Shown one piece after another: positions 33,587 to 42,405 of a stretch of 64,000 nucleotides of DNA. The notes beneath the pieces are model-generated. The model did not search any database, had not been told where the DNA came from, and worked only from the letters and a program-made list of their open reading frames with translations. Source of the DNA: Streptomyces sp. A 4/2. Lineage in GTDB: Bacteria > Actinomycetota > Actinomycetes > Streptomycetales > Streptomycetaceae. Location of the stretch: positions 1-64,000 of the forward strand of contig NZ_CALNVW010000017.1 in assembly GCF_940670765.1 (NCBI RefSeq). The letters are read 5' to 3'. Positions within the stretch are counted from its first letter, which is position 1. Each line of letters begins with the position of its first letter. A program made the translations under genes and the position numbers.

Positions 33587-34378
33587 GTGGGCGGTCCAGC
33601 CGCCGTCGAGGGCGAGTGACGTGCCGGTGATGAACGCGGCCTGCGGGGTGCAGAGATAGGCGACCGCCTCCGCGACCTCGTCCGGTTCGACGAGCCGCTT
33701 GAGCGCCGAGTCCTTCAGCAGCACCTCGTTGAGGACGCGCTCCTCCGGGATGGAGTGGGCGGCCGCCTGGTCGGCGATCTGCCGCTCGACGAGCGGGGTG
33801 CGTACGTATCCGGGGTTGACGCAGTTGGAGGTCACCCCGTGCGGGGCGCCTTCGAGGGCCGCGGTCTTGGAGAGGCCTTCGAGCCCGTGTTTGGCGGACA
33901 CATAGGCCGACTTGAACGCGGAGGCACGCAGTCCGTGCACGGACGACAGGTTGACGATCCGGCCCCAGCCCTGCTCGTACATGTGCGGCAGGGCGCCCCT
34001 GATCAGCCGGAAGGGCGCCTCCAGCATCACGGTGAGGATGGTGTGGAAGACGTCGGGCGGGAACTCCTCGATGGGCCGGACGAGTTGCAGCCCGGCGTTG
34101 TTGACCAGGATGTCGGTGCCCGCCGCCGCCCGTTCCGCCGCGTCGAGATCGGTCAGGTCGAGGACGTACGGCTCGACGGCCCCGGGCAGGTCACCGGCGC
34201 GGCCGACGAGTGCTTCGAGCCCCGCCGCGTCGCGGTCACCGGCCCGGACCGTGGCGCCGGCGGCGGCCAGCCGCAGTGCGCAGGCACTGCCGATGCCGCC
34301 CGCGGCGCCGGTGACGAGAGCGGTACGGCCCCGCAGATCGAGGCCGAGAGGGGCAGGTGCGGAACGAGGCGTCGTCAT
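33584..34378 (-). CDS. bdhA: 3-hydroxybutyrate dehydrogenase (SDR)
   Basis: A 264-residue NAD-dependent SDR. It has T-G-A-A-G-G-I-G near residue 24, N-N-A-G near 92, catalytic Ser in N-L-S-S-V-H-G, and Y-V-S-A-K-H-G-L-E-G-L-S-K. The last block together with N-C-V-N-P-G-Y-V-R-T-P-L-V is characteristic of D-3-hydroxybutyrate dehydrogenases, which interconvert 3-hydroxybutyrate and acetoacetate in storage-polymer turnover. ATG at 34378 is preferred; a GTG at 34396 is possible, and neither has a clear ribosome site. The stop (TAA) is supplied by the end of the inverted-repeat element. Confidence 0.85.
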   Translation of the reverse strand: MTTPRSAPAPLGLDLRGRTALVTGAAGGIGSACALRLAAAGATVRAGDRDAAGLEALVGRAGDLPGAVEPYVLDLTDLDAAERAAAGTDILVNNAGLQLVRPIEEFPPDVFHTILTVMLEAPFRLIRGALPHMYEQGWGRIVNLSSVHGLRASAFKSAYVSAKHGLEGLSKTAALEGAPHGVTSNCVNPGYVRTPLVERQIADQAAAHSIPEERVLNEVLLKDSALKRLVEPDEVAEAVAYLCTPQAAFITGTSLALDGGWTAH

Positions 34379-34458
34379 GCCGCGCAGCCTAACCACCCGG
34401 TCCGCCCGCCCTCACGCACCGGGGCGCGACCGCTCTCCTGCGGGGCCGTGCCCGCCCT

Positions 34459-34938
34459 TCATTCGAAGGTGGCGGGTGCGAACCAGGTGGGCTCGTCGGT
34501 GAGCGCCCGCTTGATCCGGGTGAGCGCGAACTCCGCCAGTTCGGGAAGCGCGTCCGGCGCGAACCAGCCCACCTCAAGGGACTCGTCGTCGTTGACCCGG
34601 GCCGCACCGCCGGTCGCCCGGCAGAGCAGGCTGGTGTCCATGAACTGGCAGTGGTCCCCGTTGGGGTACTGGATCGGCTTGAGCGCCTGGACGAGGATCA
34701 CCCGCTCCGGCACACACCGTACGGCCGTCTCCTCGTACACCTCACGCACAGCCGTGTCGGCGGGCTGCTCACCCGGTTCGGGGATGCCGCCGATGATCGA
34801 CCACGTGCCGGTGTCGGCGCGCCGTCCGAGCAGTACCCGCCCCTCGTCGTCGAGGACCACGGCGCTCACCCCCGGCAGCAGAAGCAGCTGATGGCCCGCG
34901 GTGGCCCTGATTTCTCGGATGAAGTCGGGAGTGCCCAT
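34459..34938 (-). CDS. Nudix hydrolase
   Basis: A 159-residue protein with a complete Nudix box, G-G-I-P-E-P-G-E then R-E-V-Y-E-E-T-A-V (about residues 50-72), which binds Mg for hydrolysis of nucleoside diphosphate-linked compounds. The upstream strand V-S-A-V-V-L-D-D-E-G-R-V-L-L-G-R-R is typical. The substrate cannot be predicted. It lies 20 bases beyond the lnt stop on the same strand and may share its transcript. Confidence 0.88.
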   Translation of the reverse strand: MGTPDFIREIRATAGHQLLLLPGVSAVVLDDEGRVLLGRRADTGTWSIIGGIPEPGEQPADTAVREVYEETAVRCVPERVILVQALKPIQYPNGDHCQFMDTSLLCRATGGAARVNDDESLEVGWFAPDALPELAEFALTRIKRALTDEPTWFAPATFE

Positions 34939-34958
34939 GCGCCGACCCTATCGGCCGC

Positions 34959-36572
34959 TCACCTGCGCGTCTTCACCGTACGGGTCACTGCCCAGCCGAT
35001 CCCGCCCGCGGCGAGTGCGACGAGCAGCCACTCGGGGAGGGTGCCGAGCCGGGTGGCCGGGGTCAGCGAGGAACGCTTGGGCACCTCGGCCACCAGGGCG
35101 TCGGCGGTGAACATCTTGGTCTTCTGCGCGACCGAGCCGTCCGGACGGATGACCGCGCTCACACCGGTGGTGACCGGGACCATCACGGCCCGGCTGTGCT
35201 CCACCGCCCGCACCCGCGACATCGCGAGCTGCTGGTAGGTCATCTCGCTGCGGTCGAAGGTGGCGTTGTTGCTCGGTACCGAGATGATCTGCGCACCGGC
35301 CTTCACCTGGTCCCGTACGGCCCAGTCGAATGCGGCCTCGTAACAGGTGACGGGGCCGACCTTGGTCCCCCGCATGTCGAAGTCGGCCGCCTTGTGGCCG
35401 GGCACGAAGTCCTGGCGGACCAGGTCGACGTCGGAGCTGAAGAGGCGGAAGAAGGACCGGTACGGCATGTACTCGCCGAACGGCTGGAGCTGGCGCTTGT
35501 TGTACGTGTCGACCGGGCCCTTCACGGGGTCCCAGAGGATCTGCTGGTTGAGCGGGGCGCCCTTGCCGTTGTCCGGTGTGACGACCGCGCCGACCGAGAT
35601 GGGCGCCTTGATCGCCTTGGCGGCCTTGTCGATGGCGTCGTAGGCGTCGGCGTTGAGGTACGGGTCGATGTCCGACGAGTTCTCCGGCCACAGCACCAGG
35701 TCCGGTTGTGCGGCCCGGCCCGCCTTGACGTCCGCGGCCAGCTTCAGCGTCTCCCGCACGTGGTGATCGAGCACCGCGCGGCGCTGGGTCGCGAAGTCGA
35801 GGCCCATCCTGGGCACGTTCCCCTGGATGAGGGCGACGGTCGCCGTGCCGTCCTGGGCGCCGGTGTCGACGAGCGGCAGGGCGGCGAAGCCCGCCGCGAC
35901 GGGTGCGACGGCCAGGACAGCGGCGGTCGCGACCCTGCGGTTCAGGACGCTGCGCAGGGTGGCCCAGCGCCGTACCGCTTCGGCGATTCCGAAGCCGCAG
36001 AGGACGACGGCGAAGCCGAGCAGTGGCGTGCCGCCGACGGCGGCCAGCGGCAGGAACACCCCTTCGGGCTGCCCGAAGGCGACCTTCCCCCAGGGGAAGC
36101 CGCCGAACGGCACTCGCGCACGGGCCGCCTCGACGGCGATCCACACCCCCGCTGCCCAGAGCGGCGCGAGCGGCAGCCGTGAGACGTAGGCGATCCCGGC
36201 GCCGGCGGCGGCGATGAAGAGCGCTTCGACAGCCGCGAGTCCCAGCCAGGGGCCGGGGCCGACCTCCACCCCCGTCCATACCAGGAGCGGCAGCAGGTAA
36301 CCGAGGCCCGCGAGGTAGCCGAGGCCGAAACCGGCCCTGGCCCGGCGGCCGTACAGGGTGTACCCGAGTGCGGCGAAAGCGAAGGGGGCGAGCCACCACA
36401 GCGGCCGCGGCGGGAAGCTGGCGTACAGCAGCAGGCCGGACAGGGCCGCCACCGCCGGTCGCACGAGCGCGCGGGCGAGCCGCCGGCCGCGCGACGGAAC
36501 GGCGGGCTGCTGGGCGAACTGCTCGGGCCCGGAGTCGGGCGCGGGCTCGTCAAGGGTGGTGGGGGCGCTCAC
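34959..36572 (-). CDS. lnt: Apolipoprotein N-acyltransferase
   Basis: A 537-residue membrane enzyme that adds the third acyl chain to lipoproteins. The N-terminal half has about six to eight membrane spans; the C-terminal half is a nitrilase-type domain facing outward with the catalytic triad visible as Glu in L-W-P-E-N-S-S, Lys in Y-N-K-R-Q-L-Q-P-F-G-E and Cys in C-Y-E-A-A-F. A last span follows. GTG start at 36572. Streptomycetes usually keep more than one lnt; which copy this is cannot be told. Confidence 0.9.
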   Translation of the reverse strand: MSAPTTLDEPAPDSGPEQFAQQPAVPSRGRRLARALVRPAVAALSGLLLYASFPPRPLWWLAPFAFAALGYTLYGRRARAGFGLGYLAGLGYLLPLLVWTGVEVGPGPWLGLAAVEALFIAAAGAGIAYVSRLPLAPLWAAGVWIAVEAARARVPFGGFPWGKVAFGQPEGVFLPLAAVGGTPLLGFAVVLCGFGIAEAVRRWATLRSVLNRRVATAAVLAVAPVAAGFAALPLVDTGAQDGTATVALIQGNVPRMGLDFATQRRAVLDHHVRETLKLAADVKAGRAAQPDLVLWPENSSDIDPYLNADAYDAIDKAAKAIKAPISVGAVVTPDNGKGAPLNQQILWDPVKGPVDTYNKRQLQPFGEYMPYRSFFRLFSSDVDLVRQDFVPGHKAADFDMRGTKVGPVTCYEAAFDWAVRDQVKAGAQIISVPSNNATFDRSEMTYQQLAMSRVRAVEHSRAVMVPVTTGVSAVIRPDGSVAQKTKMFTADALVAEVPKRSSLTPATRLGTLPEWLLVALAAGGIGWAVTRTVKTRR

Positions 36573-36641
36573 CAGGCGGAGTCTACGGTGGCCTGCTGTG
36601 CGTCGGGCAAGCGCGGCCCCCGGACGCCGGGGCGCGCGGCC

Positions 36642-36661
36642 TGATCCAAACGAAGGCCCTA
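36642..36661. repeat. Solo terminal repeat of the 33.4-kb element
   Basis: TGATCCAAACGAAGGCCCTA here is, on the opposite strand, the terminal sequence of the element at 33395 with a single extra T. No matching second end is visible in the 104-base gap between lnt and the next gene; a short GC-rich imperfect hairpin (about 36611-36641) is next to it. It looks like a decayed or one-ended copy. Confidence 0.6.
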
Positions 36662-36675
36662 CCCGGACGCGTGTC

Positions 36676-37221
36676 TCATGCCCCGGCGGGCTTGCCGGTG
36701 CCGGGGAGCCGCAGCCGGTCCCGGATGACGCGTACGGCCGCTTCGGCGTCGTCGACCGTGACGGTGAAGCTCCGGCCGTCCCCGAGTGTGAGGACCAGGC
36801 CCTCCCCGCGCCGCACCACCACCGCGGTGCCCTTCTCCGGGCGCCACCGGTACCCCCAGCCGCCCCACTGGCGCGGGGTCACCGTCGGTGCGAACTCGGC
36901 GCCCACCACATGTTCGAGCAGGATGCGGCGGCGCGGCAGACCGATGTAGCCGCAGCGGACCTCGAAGGAGTGCTCATCGACCTTCACCGACACGTGTACG
37001 AAGGCGAGTGTGCCGTAGAGCATCATCAGGCCGACGAGCACACAGCCGACCACGGACATCGCCAGCGGTGCGAGGCCCGTGGTCCAGGCGGAGTCGACGG
37101 CCAGCTGGATGCCGAGCGCCAGGCAGGCCGCGCCGACGGCCGAGAGCGGCCACTGCACACGGTTGGTCGCGTGGCCGTGCCAGACCGGAGGAGCGGACTC
37201 GCTGTGCCTGTGGTCCCTCAT
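36676..37221 (-). CDS. Membrane protein with PH-like C-terminal domain
   Basis: A 181-residue protein with two membrane spans (about 30-50 and 55-80) and a C-terminal beta-rich segment (V-S-V-K-V-D-E-H-S-F-E-V-R-C-G-Y-I-G-L-P-R-R-R-I-L) like bacterial PH domains. Function unknown; it is a conserved actinobacterial protein type. The ATG at 37221 is chosen; an ATG 18 bases earlier gives six more residues. Stands alone between the lnt and racemase genes. Confidence 0.7.
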   Translation of the reverse strand: MRDHRHSESAPPVWHGHATNRVQWPLSAVGAACLALGIQLAVDSAWTTGLAPLAMSVVGCVLVGLMMLYGTLAFVHVSVKVDEHSFEVRCGYIGLPRRRILLEHVVGAEFAPTVTPRQWGGWGYRWRPEKGTAVVVRRGEGLVLTLGDGRSFTVTVDDAEAAVRVIRDRLRLPGTGKPAGA

Positions 37222-37280
37222 GCGCAGCAGCCTACTCACGTTCCACGGGTGCGGCAGTGACCGCGCGGCGGATGCGCCGC

Positions 37281-38066
37281 TCAGTGCGCGGGGCTGACGG
37301 CCGGGAGCAGACGCCCTTCGGCGTACGCCAGCGCGGAGCCCGGCAGCGGTGCCTGGCGACCGCTCAGCAGCACGGTCAGCGAGGCGCTCGGGTCGGCGTC
37401 GGGCGCGGGCCCGGCACCGATGCGGCGCAGCGCCTGTGCGGCCACCGCACCGGCCGATCCGTACAGCTCGACCGGAGGTCCGTCCGGCCGTCGCACGGCG
37501 TCACGGATCCGCTCCGCGACCAGCTCGTAATGGGTGCAGCCCAGGACGATGCCCCTTACGCCGGGCGGGGTGAGGGCTGCGGCTGCGGCCACGGCACGGT
37601 CGATCGCATCCTCGTCGGCGTACTGGACGGCGTCCGCGAGTCCCGGGCAGGGCACCTCGGTGACATCCGCGCCGGAGGCGAATTCACGGATCAGACCGTG
37701 CTGGTAGGCGCTGCCGGTGGTCGCCGGGGTCGCCCAGATGGCGACGGACCCCCCGTCCGCGGCGGCCGGCTTGATGGCGGGCACCGTACCGATGACCGGG
37801 ATGTCCGGCTCCAGCTCGGCCCGGAGCGCGGGCAGGGCGTGCACGGACGCCGTGTTGCAGGCGACGATCAGTACGTCCGGCCGGTGTACGGCCGCGGCGC
37901 GCGCCACGGTCAGCGCGAGCGACGTCACGTCGGCGGACGTCTGCGGCCCCCAGGGCATGTTGTCGGGGTCGCAGGAGAGGACGAGCTCCGCGTCGGGCCG
38001 CAGCCGGCGTACCGCGGCAGCCGCCGCGAGCAGGCCGATTCCGGAATCCATCAGTGCGATCTTCAC
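37281..38066 (-). CDS. Aspartate/glutamate racemase-family protein (MurI-like)
   Basis: A 261-residue protein with both catalytic Cys contexts of the family, A-C-N-T-A-S (about residue 70) and G-C-T-H-Y (about 180). The usual N-terminal D-S-G-V-G-G-L-T-V is changed to D-S-G-I-G-L-L-A-A-A, and overall it is divergent from typical actinobacterial MurI, so it is probably a paralogue rather than the housekeeping wall enzyme. It should still catalyse proton exchange at an acidic amino acid or a related compound. ATG at 38066. Confidence 0.75.
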   Translation of the reverse strand: MKIALMDSGIGLLAAAAAVRRLRPDAELVLSCDPDNMPWGPQTSADVTSLALTVARAAAVHRPDVLIVACNTASVHALPALRAELEPDIPVIGTVPAIKPAAADGGSVAIWATPATTGSAYQHGLIREFASGADVTEVPCPGLADAVQYADEDAIDRAVAAAAALTPPGVRGIVLGCTHYELVAERIRDAVRRPDGPPVELYGSAGAVAAQALRRIGAGPAPDADPSASLTVLLSGRQAPLPGSALAYAEGRLLPAVSPAH

Positions 38067-38124
38067 CCGGTCACCTTAGTCGACCGGCCCTGCCGGGCCG
38101 CGGTGGTGCGGCAGACTTCGGCGG

Positions 38125-39351
38125 ATGACCACCATTGCCTGGATCGCCGTCTGTTCGCTGGCCGCATGGGTGTGGCTGTTGCTGGGGCAGGGTTTCTTCT
38201 GGCGCACGGACCAGCGCCTGCCCGCACGTACCGAGCCCGCCGACTGGCCGGACGTCGCCGTCGTCGTACCCGCCAGGGACGAGGCCGAAGTACTTCCGCT
38301 GAGCCTGCCGTCGCTGCTGGCCCAGGACTACCCGGGGAACGCCGAGATCCTCCTGGTCGACGACGGCAGTTCCGACGGCACCGGGCAACTGGCCAGGGAC
38401 CTCTCCGCACGGCACGGCGGGCTGACGCTGACCGTGGTCTCCCCCGGCGAGCCGGAGCCCGGCTGGACCGGGAAGCTCTGGGCGCTGCGGTGCGGAATGC
38501 AGCTGGCCCGCGCGCGAGGCCCTGAGTATCTGCTGCTCACCGACGCCGACATCGCCCACCGGCCGGACAGCCTGCGCGAGTTGGTGGCCGCCGCCGGGAC
38601 GGCCCGGCTCGATCTGGTGTCCCAGATGGCGCGGCTGCGGGTCGCCGGCGTCTGGGAGCGGCTGGTGGTGCCCGCGTTCGTGTACTTCTTCGCGCAGCTC
38701 TATCCGTTCCGGTGGATCAACCGGCCGGGGTCGAGGACCTCGGCCGCGGCGGGCGGTTGCGTGCTGCTGCGCACCGAGGCCGCCGAACGGGCCCGCATCC
38801 CCGATTCCATCCGGCAGGCGGTGATCGACGACGTGTCACTGGCCCGCGCCGTACGGCGCAGCGGCGGGCGCATCTGGCTGGGGCTCGCCGAGCGGGTGGA
38901 CAGCGTGCGCCCCTATCCGCGCCTGGGCGACCTGTGGCGGATGGTCTCGCGCAGCGCGTACGCACAGCTGCGCCACAGTCTTCCGCTGCTCGCCGGTACG
39001 GTGCTCGGACTCGCCCTGATCTATCTCGCGCCGCCCGCCACGCTGGTGGCCGGGCTGCTGTCGCACAACGCCCCGGCCGCGTGGGCGGGCGGTCTCGCCT
39101 GGCTGGTGATGGCGGGGACGTATCTCCCGATGCTGCGCTACTACCGGCAGCCGTTCTGGCTCGCCGTGCTGCTGCCGTTCACCGCGCTGCTCTACCTCCT
39201 GATGACGGTCGACTCGGCGGTGCAGCACTACCGGGGACGCGGCGCTGCCTGGAAGGGGCGGACGTACGCCCGCCCGGAACCCGACGCCCACCCGGGCTCC
39301 GGCGCGGTTCCCGGCAGCGAGGCCGGTCCGGGAACCGCGCCGGAGCGGTGA
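38125..39351 (+). CDS. HpnB-like family 2 glycosyltransferase
   Basis: A 408-residue membrane protein. An N-terminal span (about 5-25) leads into a GT-A domain: V-A-V-V-V-P-A-R-D-E-A, L-V-D-D-G-S-S-D-G-T, G-W-T-G-K-L-W-A and the D-A-D metal motif near residue 143; I-D-D-V-S-L-A and later spans follow, and the C-terminus is Gly/Pro-rich. This agrees best with the hopene-associated transferase HpnB. Hopanoid genes (shc, hpnC-H) are not in the window, so a lipid target other than hopanoids is possible. Divergent from the racemase gene. Confidence 0.75.
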   Translation: MTTIAWIAVCSLAAWVWLLLGQGFFWRTDQRLPARTEPADWPDVAVVVPARDEAEVLPLSLPSLLAQDYPGNAEILLVDDGSSDGTGQLARDLSARHGGLTLTVVSPGEPEPGWTGKLWALRCGMQLARARGPEYLLLTDADIAHRPDSLRELVAAAGTARLDLVSQMARLRVAGVWERLVVPAFVYFFAQLYPFRWINRPGSRTSAAAGGCVLLRTEAAERARIPDSIRQAVIDDVSLARAVRRSGGRIWLGLAERVDSVRPYPRLGDLWRMVSRSAYAQLRHSLPLLAGTVLGLALIYLAPPATLVAGLLSHNAPAAWAGGLAWLVMAGTYLPMLRYYRQPFWLAVLLPFTALLYLLMTVDSAVQHYRGRGAAWKGRTYARPEPDAHPGSGAVPGSEAGPGTAPER

Positions 39352-39355
39352 ACGT

Positions 39356-40675
39356 TCACTTCCGGCCGGGCGTCCAGTTCATGCCCCAGCCGTACGCCTG
39401 GTCGACGGTGCGCTGCGGGCTGACCCCGCGGGCGGGCACCAGATAGCGGGCCTCGCGCTGGACGACGAGATCACCGCCGTCGTTGGTGAGCAGCGCGAGT
39501 GCGCAGACCGTGGACGGCACGGTGCATTCGTCGAGCGAGAAGTCGATCGCCGCGCCGTTCTGGGGCTGAAGGGTGACCGTCGCATGGAGATCGGCGAAGC
39601 TCCTGGCGCCCTCGTAGATCGTCACGAAGATGAGAACCCGTCGGATTCTGTTCTTCTGGTCGAGGTTGACCGTGAGATTCTCTCCGGCCGAAACGGATCC
39701 GGTGCGGTCGTCGCCGTCGAGATGGATGTACGGCGGCTGGTTCAGCGAACCGAAAGCATTACCCAGTGCTTGTACGACACCCTTACGCCCGTCGGCCAGT
39801 TCGTAGAGCGCGCAAAGATCCAGGTCGAGATCGGAGTGTACGGCGACGGCTCTGCTGAGCTTGGCGCCCCAGCCCTTGAACTGCTTGCGCGTCTCCCAGT
39901 TGAGATTCACCCGCATGGCGCCCGACGTGCCGCCCTGCTTGGCGAGGGAGACGGTCGGCGCGTCCTTCGTCAGAGTGACTTTACTGAGCCGCACGGGGGC
40001 CGGCGCGGCCGGGGGTGCGACGGGCGGCGGGGGCGGTACGGGGGCGGTGTACGGCGCGGCGACCGCGGGCGGCGGCGGGAAGGCGGGCGGGGCGGGCGCG
40101 CTCGGCGGGGCGGGCGCCGGAGCGGAAGCCGCCGACGGGGCGGCCTGCTGCGGCTCGTCCACACTGATCCCGAAGTCGGTGGCCAGCCCGCCGAGGCCGG
40201 TGCTGTACCCCTGCCCGACCGCACGGAACTTCCAGGCGCCCTGGCGCCGGTAGAGTTCACCGAGGAGGAAGGCCGTCTCGACGGTCGCGTCCTGGCTGTC
40301 GAAGCGTGCGATCTCCGTGCCGTCCGCCGCGTCGGTCAACCGGATGTACAGCCCGGGGACCTGTCCGAAGATGCCCCCGTCGGCCGAGGCCGCGAGGACC
40401 ACCCGCTCGATGGCGGGTTCCACGCGGGCGAGATCGACCGACAGTGTGTCGGTCACGGTGTCGCCCGCGGGTTTTTTCCCTTCGTGGCGCACGGCTCCCG
40501 AAGCGTGCTCGGGCTGGTTGTAAAAGACGAAGTCCGCGTCGGAGCGCACCTTTCCCGACACCAGCAACAGTGCCGACGCATCGACATCCGGCACCCCCGG
40601 CCCCTGCCGCCACCCCAATTCGACCCGCACGGCCTGAGCCGACACCGGAACATTGGTTCCCTTAAGCATTGACAT
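39356..40675 (-). CDS. Double TerD-domain protein with Pro/Ala linker
   Basis: A 439-residue cytoplasmic protein. Residues 1-175 form a complete TerD domain ([16 protein letters not shown], Ca-binding acidic loops), residues 185-245 a Pro/Ala/Val linker, and residues 250-439 a second TerD/TerA-like domain ([21 protein letters not shown]). TerD proteins bind calcium and belong to the chemical-stress and phage-related Ter system and to Streptomyces development. No terB, terC or kinase partners are nearby. ATG at 40675 follows GGGGGCGAGC. It is divergent from a small conserved gene. Confidence 0.83.
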   Translation of the reverse strand: MSMLKGTNVPVSAQAVRVELGWRQGPGVPDVDASALLLVSGKVRSDADFVFYNQPEHASGAVRHEGKKPAGDTVTDTLSVDLARVEPAIERVVLAASADGGIFGQVPGLYIRLTDAADGTEIARFDSQDATVETAFLLGELYRRQGAWKFRAVGQGYSTGLGGLATDFGISVDEPQQAAPSAASAPAPAPPSAPAPPAFPPPPAVAAPYTAPVPPPPPVAPPAAPAPVRLSKVTLTKDAPTVSLAKQGGTSGAMRVNLNWETRKQFKGWGAKLSRAVAVHSDLDLDLCALYELADGRKGVVQALGNAFGSLNQPPYIHLDGDDRTGSVSAGENLTVNLDQKNRIRRVLIFVTIYEGARSFADLHATVTLQPQNGAAIDFSLDECTVPSTVCALALLTNDGGDLVVQREARYLVPARGVSPQRTVDQAYGWGMNWTPGRK

Positions 40676-40958
40676 GCTCGCCCCCAACTGGCGTCGCGAA
40701 GCCGAAGATTTCCGTACGGCCAACCTAATCGCAGGCACCGCGGTGCGCTCCCGAGGGGCACGGGAAGATCGTCACGCAACGTTCTGGCAACTCACTGGTA
40801 ACCAACTCCCGAGCAGGTCACTACCCCATCTTGACGCAGTTGGACGACCGTTTTTGCCAAGTTCGCTCGCATTGGGGATCCACAGTCACTCTCAACACGC
40901 AAAAGAACCCTCTTATCGGGCTCCCCAATCAGCACATCGTGGGCTTAACTTATGTGCC

Positions 40959-41396
40959 ATGACGTCCCCCCGTGCGACCTACGGCGGCGGTTACTACTCC
41001 GCGCCGTCCTTCCCGGACACCCCTATCTACGATTCTCTTGTCGCAGAGCGGGGCACCCCTCAGATCGCGCCGATCCGAGTGCCCTCGGCGTACGACACCG
41101 GCAACAGCTACCTGCCCGCGCTGCCTTCGGCCCTGCCGGCGCTGCCGCCGGGCCCCTCGCAGCACGCGCCGTCGTACGGCTATCCGCAGCCGATGGCGCA
41201 GCCGGTGCCGATGCAGCACGCTCCGGCCCCGTACATCCCGCAGCAGGCCGCGGCGCCCCGCGGCTACCCGGGGCCGCAGCAGCAGCCGCAGCGGCCGGTG
41301 GGTGGCGCCGGATACGAGGCGATGCGCCCCGCGGCGCCGAGGCCCGCGCCGTACGAGGACCCGTACAACCGCCCGTACCAGGGACGCGGATACTGA
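40959..41396 (+). CDS. Small Pro/Gln/Tyr-rich Streptomyces protein (DUF6643-like)
   Basis: 145 residues. The N-terminus S-P-R-A-T-Y-G-G-G-Y-Y-S-A-P and P-I-Y-D-S-L-V-A-E-R-G-T-P-Q-I-A-P-I-R-V-P is ordered-looking and recalls a conserved Streptomyces family; the rest is low-complexity Pro, Gln, Ala and Tyr, probably disordered. No function known. No ribosome site precedes ATG 40959, but TAACTT (40946-40951) stands seven bases before it, so the message may be leaderless. The 283-base gap shared with the TerD gene is the least GC-rich stretch around and must hold both promoters; I see no clear operator. Confidence 0.72.
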   Translation: MTSPRATYGGGYYSAPSFPDTPIYDSLVAERGTPQIAPIRVPSAYDTGNSYLPALPSALPALPPGPSQHAPSYGYPQPMAQPVPMQHAPAPYIPQQAAAPRGYPGPQQQPQRPVGGAGYEAMRPAAPRPAPYEDPYNRPYQGRGY

Positions 41397-41430
41397 TCCA
41401 CCCGACAGCCCGTCAGGACCGGGTGGCAGG

Positions 41431-42273
41431 ATGGCTGCTGTGTCGCAGCCCATCCACGCAGTCCTGCACGAGATCCATGTCCATCCGGTCAAGTCCCTCA
41501 CGGGGTGTGCGCCGGGCTCGGCGGTGGTCGAGCCCTGGGGGCTGGCCGGAGACCGCCGGTGGATGGTCGTGGACGAACACGGGAAGGCCGTCACCCAACG
41601 CCAGCAGCCACGCCTGACGTTGGCGGGTGCGGAACCGCTGCCGGACGGTGGGATCAGGCTGTCCGCGCCCGGCAGCGCGGCCCTGACGGTCGCGGTGCCC
41701 GGACCGGTGGGGACCATCGGGGTGCAGCTCTTCCGGGACAGGGTCGAGGTCGTGCCCGCCGGTCCGGCGGCGGACACCTGGTTCAGCTCGTACCTCGGCG
41801 CTCCCGTACGGCTCGTGCATCTCGACGATCCGGCGCACCGGCGTCCGGTCGACCCGAGGTACGCACGGCCCGGTGAGACCGTCAGCCTGGCCGACGGCTA
41901 TCCGCTGCTGCTGACCACCGTCTCCTCGCTCGATGCCCTGAACTCCCTCATCGCACAGGGGGAACTCCCCGAGGAGGGTCCGCTGCCGATGGACCGGTTC
42001 CGGCCAAGTGTCGTCGTGTCGGGCGTCCGGCCGTGGGCGGAGGACGGCTGGACCCGTATCGCGATCGGTGAGGTCACCTTCCGGGTGGCCAAACCCAGTG
42101 GCCGGTGTGTCGTGACCACCACCGACCAGCGGACGTCCGAGCGCGGCAGGGAACCGCTGCGCACGCTCGCGCGCCATCGCCGCGTGGACAACGATCTGCT
42201 GTTCGGCCAGAATCTCGTCCCCGAACGGACCGGCGTCCTGCACGTCGGTGATCCGGTGCACATCCTCGAATGA
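41431..42273 (+). CDS. MOSC-domain protein with N-terminal beta barrel
   Basis: A 280-residue protein: MOSC N-terminal domain (I-H-V-H-P-V-K-S-L, G-L-A-G-D-R-R-W-M-V-V-D) and C-terminal MOSC domain with the conserved Cys in S-G-R-C-V-V-T-T-T-D-Q and the ending G-V-L-H-V-G-D-P-V. Such proteins, like mARC/YcbX, bind molybdenum cofactor and reduce N-hydroxylated compounds with a ferredoxin partner. No electron donor gene is adjacent. ATG at 41431. Confidence 0.87.
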   Translation: MAAVSQPIHAVLHEIHVHPVKSLTGCAPGSAVVEPWGLAGDRRWMVVDEHGKAVTQRQQPRLTLAGAEPLPDGGIRLSAPGSAALTVAVPGPVGTIGVQLFRDRVEVVPAGPAADTWFSSYLGAPVRLVHLDDPAHRRPVDPRYARPGETVSLADGYPLLLTTVSSLDALNSLIAQGELPEEGPLPMDRFRPSVVVSGVRPWAEDGWTRIAIGEVTFRVAKPSGRCVVTTTDQRTSERGREPLRTLARHRRVDNDLLFGQNLVPERTGVLHVGDPVHILE

Positions 42274-42296
42274 GTTCCCGCTTCCCAGGGAACTCA
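42271..42296 (+). terminator. Hairpin overlapping the MOSC stop
   Basis: A 9-bp perfect stem TGAGTTCCC (42271-42279) with GGGAACTCA (42288-42296); the TGA stop is part of the left arm. Confidence 0.7.
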
Positions 42297-42405
42297 CAGA
42301 TACAGCAGGCGCGTTGGACGGAGGGGGACCGCCCTCCCGGCGCTCCACCCGTGCGCCTGCCGTGCCCAGTGGGGTGAGGGCGGATACGGAAGGGGGTGCG
42401 GGACC

